DNA of 64,000 bases, taken from assembly GCF_028583425.1 (NCBI RefSeq), contig NC_072806.1:31604001-31668000 (forward strand), read 5' to 3'. Of the stretch, positions 30,612 through 42,600 are shown in pieces. Each line of letters opens with the position of its first letter. The first letter of the stretch is position 1. Origin of the DNA: Eublepharis macularius (lineage: Eukaryota; Chordata; Lepidosauria; Squamata; Eublepharidae). The notes below the pieces were generated by a model. The model had not been told where the DNA came from and searched no databases. It saw only the letters and a program-made list of their open reading frames with translations. The position numbers were made by a program, and so were the translations under genes.

Positions 30612-33600
30612 CTGTTGTAAAGAAAAGAAAATTAAAAAGGGGATTTACATTTTATAAAAACTTAAGTTGCAAACACAGCACCGAGACAAAAATCCCTTTT
30701 GCTCCGATCAGATTAAAAACACGGACTATTTCTCGTACCGGGATACTCAAATAGGATTATTAATTTCCTTCACCAAAAACATCTGTTGGTGATTGTTAAG
30801 ATGGGAAACATCCAGCACCTCTGAGGGCTCTTGTTCCTCCTTTTTTTAGATGACACTGCAAATCTTTAAGCTGTTATTTTTTAAAATACTGCTAACATGA
30901 CGTGAGCCTGCCAGGAAATGCAAGAGAGGAGCTATCTGGATGCACACACACACCCTAGTTTGGTGTAGTGGTTAAGAGTGCCAGGACTTTAATCTGGAGA
31001 GCCGGGTTTGATTCTCCACTCCTCCACTTGAAGCCAGCTGGGTGAACTTGGATCAGTCACTTAAGAGAGGCAGGACTCTAATCTGGAGAGCCAGGGAAAT
31101 GCTGCTCAGAGGATTTGTTTATTTCTTCTTTGCCTCATAGAAGGGGAGGTGAAATTGACAGAGCCCTTGGGAGGCAAAGAGGAAATTAACAAACCCTCTG
31201 AGCTGCCATCTTCTTTGCAGGCTCAGTAGAGAGGGAGAATTGACAAAGCCTTCTGATCTGTTTTAAAACTCAGCTTACTGGGTAACATTGCAACTCTCTT
31301 CAGGTGCTCCTCTTTGTATAATTTCTCTCTTGTAACTCGGCTATGAGAAGCCAAGGCCAGGGAACCAGTGTCAGAGAGATCTGATTTTTATCATATATAC
31401 TTCAGTTCTACATGTGTATTTTAGTAAACTTTGTATGACCTCTAACATTCATTAGCAGGTTGTGAAAAAAAACAGATACTCTTTTATCTTTCCAGAGGAG
31501 TTAGCCATGTTAGTCTGTAGTTGCAAAATAGTAAAGAGTCCAGTACCATTAAGACTAACCAACTTTATTGTGGCATAAGCAATCTGACAAAGAGAGCTGT
31601 GGTTCTCGAAAGCTTATGCGACAATAAAGATGTATCTGACAAAGAGAGCTGTGGTTCTCGAAAGCTTATGCTACAATAAAGTTGGTTAGTCTTAAAGGTG
31701 CTACTGGACTCTTTATTTTTTTATCTTTGACAACTAATTGGAAGTAGTTGAGCAAGAGTAGATAAATTATTTTTTAATTGCTAGAAAATACTAAGTATCA
31801 TCTGTTGATCAACTTGTAGTAGTTTTTTCTATATCGTCAAAAATTTATGGAATCTAATTTGTGCAGGTGAACAGTGGCATAAGCTGGCTTTAGCAAAACC
31901 GTACATGATTAAAAATATGAAGAATCAGCTAAATATAAGACCAATCGCCTTTTTATTTTATTTTCCCATGTAAAAGATCTTAGAGATGTCTTTATAGACA
32001 GCAAATGTCACCAAGATAAGAAACAAAGGAAATCTTACGTGGAAGATTTAAGGTGAGAAATGTGTCTTGTGTGTTTATGAAATTCCAGCGCATTTCATAG
32101 TAGTATGATCTGATTTAAAAAATCATTCATAGTTATGATTGAGAAATGTTAAGAGATTTACTTTTTATTGCATGCATTTATTCACCACTAGTTGGATTTA
32201 GTTTAATATGCATTTATATTCTAGCATCTTGTTTAATTAAAAGGATCAGGGTTTATTTCAATAAAGGTTTAAACTCTAAGAGATGTCTCTATGTACCTTG
32301 AAGGGAAAGAGAAAAGCAAGAAGAACCCACTTAACAGATACTTTGTACTGAGAAGCAGAGTCTCAAAAGAGATACTCATTTTCAGACTTTGTCTGAAGCT
32401 ATGGTGCTGTCCAGGTTTTAGGTAATAAATTTTCTAAAACTTTAATGATATACAGAGAAATCGGTCTGTTACCTGTGAGGCTGCACCTGCCTGCCATGCT
32501 CCAGTTGGAGCCAAGGCCACCCTGCTGGAGCCTGCAAGTGAGACCATGCCACCAGCCTCTGAGATAGCCACTGGGAATCCTCCAGGTAGGATATGAACCC
32601 TGGCCCACAGCCCTTCAAGCTCCTGCTCCCACTCTGCCAGAGCAGCGCTGGCAGAAGGCCCAGGACATGGCAGCCCAAAGAAGGCGGCAAAGTGCCCGAC
32701 TGGCAGTGCGTACTCCCATCCTGGATCCAGGACAGGGCTCTGAGAGTAGCGCTGCTTCGCAGGACCTGGCCAAGGCACAGCTCAGTCTCAGGAGCCTCAA
32801 CACCTGCCAGCAAATGCGGCTGAGCTAGATTAACTCCCAGCCTGTTTAGGCTGAGGCTTGGGCAGGCTGCATTGCTGGATCAACCGACTCACTAGGTACG
32901 AGTCCTCTGCTCCAACCTTTGCCTTCAGCTCCAAGCTCCGGTCTCTGCTCCCAAGTCTAGCCAGCCCAGCTTTAGCCTTAATCCAGAGGAGCCTAGACCC
33001 AGCCTGCCTGCAGAGCACAGGACACCCGTGAAGTAAGTTAGGCCGAGACAGAATGACGGGTCCAAGGTCACACACTAAGCTTGCTGGCCGAGTGACAATT
33101 TGAATTTGGTTTCCCAAGTCCTGGTCCGACACTAATCACCGCATCACCCACTGGCCATCTTGGGGTGTTTTCTGTGTGTGTGTTGTGTGTGGATTAAACT
33201 GGCATGCTAAAATTTGTAACAGAGAATTACATGTAATGTCATTACTGCCTTTTTGCGTTACAAACGGAGAAGAAGTGTAGGTGAGTCAGTACGCACTCCC
33301 TATCCTTGGCTGTTCTTTAGACCTGAACTCCCTCCCCAGAATACCAACCTCCGCTCCGCCAATTCCTTGCAATTTGCAAACCCTTCTTGTTACTGAAGCT
33401 TGACCCAGACTAAGGGCATTACCGAGCAACCTTCTGTGAGCCTATAAAATCTTGTTTCTAACGTGGGTTCATCTCGCTCAGGGTGAAACGCCAGTCATCC
33501 CCCCTCCCCATAATGCAAAAACTGTTTATGGGGCTTAAAAGAAACACAAGTCAGGAACACCAAAGAAAATGGGGGAAAGGCCAGTTCGGAGACTGAGTCC

Positions 33601-36600
33601 TCACTGGATATACCCTAATTAGTTCACGTTCATCTCTTAGCCTCTCCCACTCACCTGCCTTTCCCTCTTCTTTAAATTTATTTACTGCCAAAATCTGAAA
33701 CTGTTGCCTCTTTACCCCCCTCCCCTTTTTCAAGGTTTACACTGCAAAGAGCAACAGAAGGCACCACAACACACACAACACACCCCAAGGAACAGGAATG
33801 GAAGAATGCAAAAGGCCTCACGGCATCTGTGATATTGCAGTCCCCTATCCCACACAAAACCAAAGCACTTACATTCGCAGACATTTATCTTTCCCTCCGC
33901 TTGCCACTCGCTGGCCATCGGGACTCCAGTCCACTGCATAAACCTGCCGATAGGACAACATTAAGATGGAGTAGTAATTGAAGATGGAGGTTTGAACAGC
34001 TTAAGCGGGAGGGCTTGTTTACAAAAAGACAGAGAGATTTCACCAGAGATTGATAACATTCATTTCAAATGAGTTCTTGAAGACTGGAAATTTGTATTTA
34101 AGAAAAACAATGACTAATTTCCAGTATGCTAAATTCTGCACCTAACATCCCAATACCAGCATGTAACTTTGGGTTACATTTCTCTTTGGTCATGGGGTCC
34201 AGAAGCCCCCAACTCAACAGGCTTTGCATGGTAGAAAAGAGCAAGAGTCCAGTAGCACCGATAAGACTAACAAAATTTGTGGTAGGGTATGAGCTTTCAT
34301 AAGTCACAGCTCACTTATTCAGAACAGTGATTCACGAAAGCTCATACCCTACCACAAATGTTGTAAGTGCTACTGGACCCTTGCTCTTTTCTACTGCTAC
34401 AGACGGACTAACCCACAGCTACCCATGGCTTGATCTACCTCCACGGAAGGCTTTGAGTAGGCTGGCTTGGTACACTACAACAGCACACCAAATTTAACAG
34501 GAAACAAAATGGGAATTTGAATGTGACTCTATTGGCTTTTTTGTTCCTTGTGATACAGCAATTGCTACTGCCCCAGCCGTCTTTAGACAAATGAAATAAA
34601 ACCTAGCCTCCCATCCTGTAGACAGCCAGCCTTTCAAATGGACTACTTCTCTTAAGGGTCAGCAACTGGAAGCCTTGAGTAAGAATCCACGCCCGATTTT
34701 ACCCAGTGGAGTACCGGATCAGATTCAAGGTTCTGGTATTGACCTATAAGGCCCTGTGCGGACTGGGACCAGTGTATCTACGGGACCATCTTTCCCCATA
34801 TATTCCCCAGAGGACACTCCGATCAGGGGACAAACAGCTGTTGGTGGTCCCCGGCCCCAAGGAGGCCCGCCTAGCCTCGACTAGAGCCAGGGCCTTTTCG
34901 GTCCTGGCCCCCACCTGGTGGAATGCTCTGTCTGCTGAAATCAGGGCCCGGCAGGACCTACTATCTTTTCATCGGGCCTGCAAGACAGAGTTGTTCCACC
35001 AGGCATATGGCTGAGGCTGGGCCTCTGCCGGCCTGGAAAAAAGGGTTGTATAAAACCCTCCCTGTGAAGGCTGTCCACCATCTTGTTTTAAATGTGCTGT
35101 TTTTAATGAACATGAATTTTTAATATGTTGTTATCCACCCTGAGCCCGCTCGCAGGGAGGGCGGAATACAAATTTGAAATAAATAAATAATTTGCCAGTC
35201 CCATAGGATGAGCAGCATCAGCAGTGCTGAGGTTATCTAGCTGCTGACCTCCTTACCTCGTCTGCGTGGCCAGGCAGATCGACGCTTAGTTTCTGGGTCT
35301 TGGTGTCCCACACTTTGAGCGTGCTGTCGCTGCTTCCACTGACCAGGAGACGGCTGTCGGCTGACCAGGCAATCTGGTATACGGCGGAGACATGCCCTCG
35401 CAGAGAGGCCAAGAACCTGAGGGGATTTTTGGAATCACACAGCTGGAAAGATCAGTCAGGACCCAAAGGCTAAGGTGCCCCCTGCCCAGCCAATCAACAC
35501 ATGGAGAAGTACTTATTTTCACCTCTCTCGCATGCCTATCATGAGGTCCTGAAACTTGTTTTTAAGAACAGGTGAAAGGATAAACATTTCTCACTAAGAA
35601 TTAACTTAGGTTTCAAGTTACTTTCCAGTCCTCCCGTCCCACAGCTTGATGGACTTGTCAAAGGACGCACTGGCGACGACCCGGGTGTCCGGTGAGAAGA
35701 GAACTTGGTTGATCAGTGCCTGATGCCCCGTCATTCGCTGCAGAGCCTTTTTGTCCTCTGCAGGGGCCCATAGAAACAGCGTGAAGTCGTCTGATCCCGA
35801 GACGAGTCTTTCTGGCCCTTGTCCCTGCAGACAGAGATGCCCAACCAACCTCCATCACACAGGCCACAATGATTTAGGCACAGAAACAAAAACAAAAAAA
35901 GGTTCCTCCAGCATGCTACAGTCTAACGGAACTAATTTGCAGGGGATGTTTCCATAGTGCAAGCCCATCAGTGCGCGCACTCCTAGGGGTGTGTGTGACA
36001 ACGTCACTGCCAGAAGTCCTGTGCAGAGCACAGGAGCACTCCCACAGCCGGCGTGATGATGTCACTTCCGGAAGTGATGTCATCACATAAGTGCCGGAGT
36101 GCGTGCACGAAGATGGAGCTGCAATGTACATGAGGTAAGTGCCTGGTCCTCCCAAAGGGAGGGTATAGGGACCTGGCAATCCTAGCCCCGACCCTGAATT
36201 CTATTATTTTGGGAGAGGGAGAAAAAGTTCCCTGCCCACTGGGTCTACCCTGTCAGCCTGTAAGAGTGTCACAAGATACTGTTATTATCGCTGCAACGAG
36301 TAAGGCCTAGATCCCACTGACGCTGTAAACTTGGGTCTGGTCTATAATTGTTTCAAGGTCCCCTTTTAAAATCAGAGTATACAACAGCCAGGCCTAACCA
36401 CAGCTGCCCCTCCGGGACTTTATAATCTGTGTTCCAGCTTCTGTACTTAAACAGCACAAGACTTCATATTCATAGAACACAATGCATAACTGAACCTTTG
36501 GAACTCATTGTCACCAGATGTGACAATATTTGTTTGCCGACATATTTTCCAGCCCAATTCAACGTACTTTAAAGAAGGCCTCATTTACATGAACCTTCCC

Positions 36601-39600
36601 AAGTTTATGAGAGTTAAAGGGTAGCCCTGCTCCAGGAAATTCATTACTAGATGAAAACTGGCCACCACTCAAGGCTATAGCCTTTTCAGTTAATTTAATT
36701 AATTTAATTTATTACATTTATATTCCACCCTCCCCGCATCAGCAGGCTCAGGGCGGATAAAGCCCCCCAAACTTGTTAATAATCTTCTGTTATACATCAG
36801 GACTTTGGGGGTAGGTAAATCTTTCTTGCCTTGACCTGGATAGTCCAGGCAAGCCCAATCTCATCTGATCCTGGAAGGTAACGGCCTTGGTTAGTAATTT
36901 GATGGGAGACCTCCAAAGATGATAAGGGCTGCAGAAGCAAGCAACGGGAAACCACTTTTGAGAGTCTCTTGCCTTAAAAACCCCAGCAGGGATTGTTGTA
37001 AACGAGCTATGACTTGATAGCACTTTCCTCCACCACATCTTCTTTTACATTTTTGCATATTTTATCTTATGTATTTCTTTTAGCATATTTAAGAGTATGT
37101 ATATATAGATTTGTACACACGGATTTCAAGGTATTGGCCAGGAAGAGGACAACAGGAATCTACAAAGTTGAAAGCTAGATTAAAACATGAATTTTATTTA
37201 TATATAGAAATGAGGAACAATGCCACTGCAAAATGGATTAACTACAAAAAGGTAATTTGATGGAACGATGCCACTGCAAAATGGATTAACTAAAAAAAAA
37301 GTAATTTTGTTGTTATAACAGAACCTCCATGTGAAGAGGAAGTCTACCACCAAATATCAGCCACAAGAAGGGATCCTAATGCCCAGCTTTTGGCTTCCTT
37401 GAAGGCATCAGATGGGTCACTTGACAGCGGAATGCCAGACTAAACACTTTGGGTTGGATCCAGCCACGCAATTCGGGTTTTAAACATGTATATTTGGGAG
37501 TGCTGTTTCACTTTTCCTAGGGTGATGCACTCTAAATATTGTTCATTTAGCATTTCTCTGCTATTATGTTGCAGAGAGAGTTCTTCAGCATTCATTAGCA
37601 TTTGTTGAAAGTGTGTTAGGGCTGAGAGAGGATTATTTTTCTGAAGGCCACCAACTTGGCAAACTTTATGACTGGAAGGAACGTGGGATGAGATTCTCCA
37701 CAGACTGAGTCTTGCACGTTTCAGTTTATGAATTCCAGTCCTCTCAAACTACTAGTCCACAGCACTGTACTTTTTTCTGGATCTCATGTACCCCACCTGG
37801 CCTAAAAGGAATAAAATACCCATTCGGACCAGCCTCCCCTGCCTGGATGCCTAAGGACCAATTCTTGGCTAGCATGTTTTTTTGACAAGGAGCAAAAGCT
37901 TCCTAGGGGAAGACTTACCCTGACTTGGTTGTATCTCTGTAGCGCTTTCTGTTTTATCTCTGCCACTGCAGGATTAAAAAAAAAAAGAGATTAGGAACTT
38001 CAACGGCATGGCACACCTAGAGCAGTTTTTGCCAACGAACAGTGAGAACTGGGTATATCCTGTGCTGAAATGGTATTTTTATGATAATCAAAGACAGAAG
38101 CTTGGCAGATAATATTTGAATGGGATAATAACCAAAGAAAGCTGGGTGAAATTAGGGGTGTACAAGCCAGGGGCAACCATGAGAGTTGGCAGATAAACCG
38201 TTTTCGTGGGCTGCAAAGCTATCCAAATCTTGTGTGTTTTGCATTTTATCGACCACTGGCAATTTTATTATATTCTCATGGTGAAGGAGACTCAGTCTTA
38301 GTCTAAAAGCTGTGATGGCTTCATCTCTGTGGAAAATTTTGAGGTCATAATCGTTATTTTTATTCCTTATTAATTATGTATTTTGCTACTGGACTCGTTC
38401 TTTCAGTAACTGGGAAAGAATTGTTAATATTTTCTTATTCCTTGTTTCCATTTCTTTGTTGGCTAAACTATGATATTTACTACCTCATCTGCTCCCAACT
38501 ATCATAACTACGATAAGGGGGGGCTTGATTTGCATAATTTATTCTACTAGGAAGGGCATAGGTGCTCAAGCTCCCCTCCCCCTTGCAATCTTGTCCAACA
38601 GCTCCACAGATCTAGACCACTGGCTTTCTCCATAAAAAGTTGAAATTTCTCAGAATGCTCTGAAATTCTGGGCCCCAAGCTCATTTTTGCAACTGTGTTC
38701 TGCAATAAGAGAACCAGGAACTAAACACAAAAAAATCCCGAGAACAGCCAAGCATTCAGCAGCTAAAGTTCAAAAGACATTTAACAGAATCAACTCCACG
38801 CAAACCCTAGTGGTATAATTCTACTCATTCCCACCTCAGGAGATGTTTTTGGATGAGGGCTGAGCAACTTGGGTTGCCGCCCAAATGTATGGCTACTGTA
38901 TTTTATTATTTTAATGCTGTTTTTATTGTAATTTATTTATTCATGTTGTAATCCACTCTGAGCCCATTTATGGGGACAGCAGACAAAAAAATCCAATAAA
39001 TAAATATGCTGTAAACAAACTATAACAGCAGCAGGAAGAGTGATAGAAGCCATTAAGGGCATAAGATTGCTTACGAGATCCGCTCACATCCTGGGGGTTG
39101 ATGGAGGCCTCCGCTGGCTCAAAAGCCCCAGTGCGGAGAACATAATCTGTGCTGAGAGCCATGGTGTTCACCCAGTGGCCATGACCCTGAAGCGTGCGGC
39201 AGAGAACTCCCTGGAGGGAAAAAAGCAAAAAAGACAATAGCCCTCAAGATTAGACTCCAGGCCTGTCAGAACCTGCCTCTTCAGGCTGACTGGCAATTTT
39301 GGCCATCTGCTTTGAGGAGACAGCTGGGAGCGCAGGCCAAGGCAAGGAGGGCTCAAAGTTGTCTTCATGAGGACTGGTGATTCTTATACATAAAATAGGA
39401 GGCGTGGCCTTGCCTTCCAGGCTATGGATTGGTCAGCACTCCCTGGCACCTGACTGGCTCTCAATGTTATAAAAGGACAGGAACTTCGGCTGGGTTAGGC
39501 CTTGGCTGGCCTGAGGCTAACTGTTGAAGACATACAGCAGAAGGACAGGACGGAGGGCAATGGACAGAAACCCTGGGAGTTTGCTCTCAGCCCCACCCAC

Positions 39601-42600
39601 CTCACAGGGTGTTTTGTTGTGGGGATAATAATAACATACTTTGTAAACCACTCTGAGTGGGTGTTAAGTCATCCTGAAGGGCGGTATATAAATCAAATGT
39701 TGTTATTATTATTATTAAATGAAAGAAACAGGCCCAAGGTTCCAGTGAATTTCTTGGCACAGCAGGGATTCAAACCGCTACTCCACGCTAGCCAAGGCTC
39801 ATTTCGAGGGGAACGCACAGGAACGCAGTTCCAGCAGTTTCCCAAAGAGGTCACATGTCAGGTGGCCCCGCCCACCTGACTCTCGGCCATTTGGGGCCTG
39901 TTTCGGCCTGGATTGGGCCTCTGACGGGTGGTGGATCACTCTCCCACTCATCAGCGGCCCGATCCTGACCATTTTGGGCCCCTTTTTGGCCATTTTCAGC
40001 CCCTTTTTGTCATTTTGGGCCCAATTTCAGTCCTGAATGGCCAGGATTGGGTCCAAAAGAGCCAGGATAGCTGATGTCAGGGGTGTGGCATATGCAAATC
40101 AGTTATGCCAATGACACATGTCCGGTGATGTCAAGGGGTGTGGCATATGCTAATGAGCTATGCTAATGAGTTCCTCCAGCTCTTTTTCTATGAAATGACC
40201 CCTGACGCTAGCTCATGTGTGCAAGGAGGAAATAAGAAAAGCGGAGCCCCGAGGGGCCCTTGAGAGGACATGGAGCTCCACTTCCTGCTCCAGGTGCCAA
40301 CCCCTAGCTGGTCCACCATCTTCCTCCACTTACATCTTGGGCCCGCCAGACTTTAATGGTCCGATCCTGTGAGGAGGAGAACAGCAAGCCGTCTCCACCC
40401 CACTTGACGCAGGTCACGGACTGTGTGTGGCCAGTCAGGATCTTGTCACAGCGGCCCATGACGGTGTCCCAGATGCGAACGCTCCCGTCTTTGGAGCAGC
40501 TGGCCAGGTAACGACATTCTGGGTTCCTGGGGAGAGACTGGAAAGCTTCAATTCACTGCTCGAAAATTTTTAAATTCATTCAGACAATGTAATGCTGCAC
40601 TACAAAAAGATGGATTTTGCAGTCTGTATAGGCCATGCAAACTGAACATATTTACATATTTTTCTTTGTTTGGGGAAGAGGGAGTGGAGCTGTTCAGGGC
40701 ACTGAAATCCAGGAAGGCCAGAATATGTACAAAACTCTCCCGTAAGCTTCTGAGATTTCAGCAGACATTGTTCACACTCTTTTACAACAATATGGACTAG
40801 AAAGCTTGTTTCTATTTCTTAAAATAAAATAATGTAATGCCAGATTCTCCAGGAACTGAATTCTGCATCCAATATCCCACTCCTGATTTTCACGATTTGC
40901 ACTGCATTATTCTTCAGACACTTTGAAAACTGTGCCATTGATCTGAGAAGTCTTATTTATTTAAAACATTTATACCCATGTTTTCTTCTATGCAGTACAT
41001 CCAAGTTGGGTTCCAAAGACAACAAAAACGCAACAAAGTCCCTCACAAGAGCAAAACAAACAAATGCTCTAAAATGACAGCTAAAATTTTACTGCAGCAG
41101 CTGATGCAGGTATCAAATTTAACCTAGAATATCGAAAGATAAATGATCACAGAGTACCATAAAAACTGTACAATCGCTTTAGCGGGTGGGGGAACAGTGG
41201 GACTAAGAAAAACACCCCCTGTGATGCTTTACACGGATAATGATAAAAAAAGAGCATTGGGAAATTAAAGAATTCAAGGTCGTGTGCGCCTCAGGGGCAA
41301 GGAGTTGCAAAGATTTGGTGCAACCACAAAAAAGCCCCTTTTCTGGTGTCCACCCACCATACTCCTGACAGCAGGGGCAGACAGAGCAGGTCTATAAGAA
41401 AAACCTTGTAAGGAAGGTTTGTACACACACAAAGTCCATGGAAACCCAGTTGCAAGTTTTGCACAATGCCAGCCCAAGGGAATAGGAGAGAGGGAAGGGC
41501 CAAGGCCCCCATACTTACAAATGGAGCGGTTCCCAGCACAAGCAAGTGATCCACTTGGAGTGTCCCGTCAGCACCCGGCCAATCTGACTCCCTGTGACTG
41601 GGTCCCAGAGAAATATCTGCACACAGATATCGGTATGGTTTTATTGAAAATGGTTTAGAGCCGTATAGGTGAGAAAGCATGTGCAAGCTAGGGTTTGTCC
41701 CAAGGAGCACCAGGGCTCAGGGGCCTCTCCCACACTTGAATGTTAATAACAATAACAACATTCAATTTATATAACACCCTTCAGGACAACTCAACACCCA
41801 CTCAAAGCGGTTTACAAAGTGTGTTATTATCCTCATGACAATCACCCTGTGAGGTGAGTGGAGCTGAGAGTGCTGTGACTGACCCAAGGTCACCCAGCTG
41901 GCTTCAAGTGGAGGAGCAAACCAAGTTTAGATGTTTGTCCATTGTGATTCTTGGGTTTGTAACAGATTGTGAAGTGTAGTTTCTTTTACTGCTTTCCGTG
42001 GATTAATTTTATGATTTATTCCTCTCTGTATCTCATGGTTTTATGGTTCCCTTTGGTCTGTATTATTGTTTATATGATTAAATAATTTTTAAAAAGTTGG
42101 CCCTGCCCACTTATTAAAAAGAAACAAGTAGAGGAGCAGGGAATCAAACCTGGCTCTCCAGATTAGAGTCCTGCTGCTCTTAAACACTACACCAAATTGG
42201 CTCTCAGTATGAATGTTGATGTGAGACCCTTTAGTGAGGTCTCTTTGGGGGCAGGGGGATGCACTCCACATCCCTTTGAAGAAGACTCCCAGAGCAGCTG
42301 TCCTGCACCAGGAGCTACTAACTGGGGTCAAGTGGCTGAGCAAGAAGCAGCTGAAATGGAATCCAGGTCAGACAGAAGGGATGCTGCTCAGGAAAGCTGA
42401 GGCCTTCGGGGTGTTGAACGGCTTACATGAGACGAGGTAAGCTTAGGGGTCCTCTAGGATCCCACTCCTCTGTTTGGAAACAAGTCACTGCAATAGCCAA
42501 AAGAGCACTGTTCTGGTTTGCACAAGGTGCATAGAGCAGCACCTTTCCGAAACTTGGGTCTGGCCGTACCAATCCATGCCTCAGTAGCCCAAAGGCTGAC

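Larger units (their letters stand above)
30612..33872 (-). other. NLE1 intron 11
   Basis: Intron before the tiny last exon. It contains a truncated Sauria SINE, a foldback repeat and an unexplained GC-rich block at 32470-33015. The interval 31730-32400 is AT-rich with nothing recognised. Confidence 0.85.

Noticed and set aside
34706-35014. 102-codon open frame as a host gene
   Set aside because: It is the conserved ORF2 C-terminus of an L2-like LINE, followed by that LINE's 3' tail.
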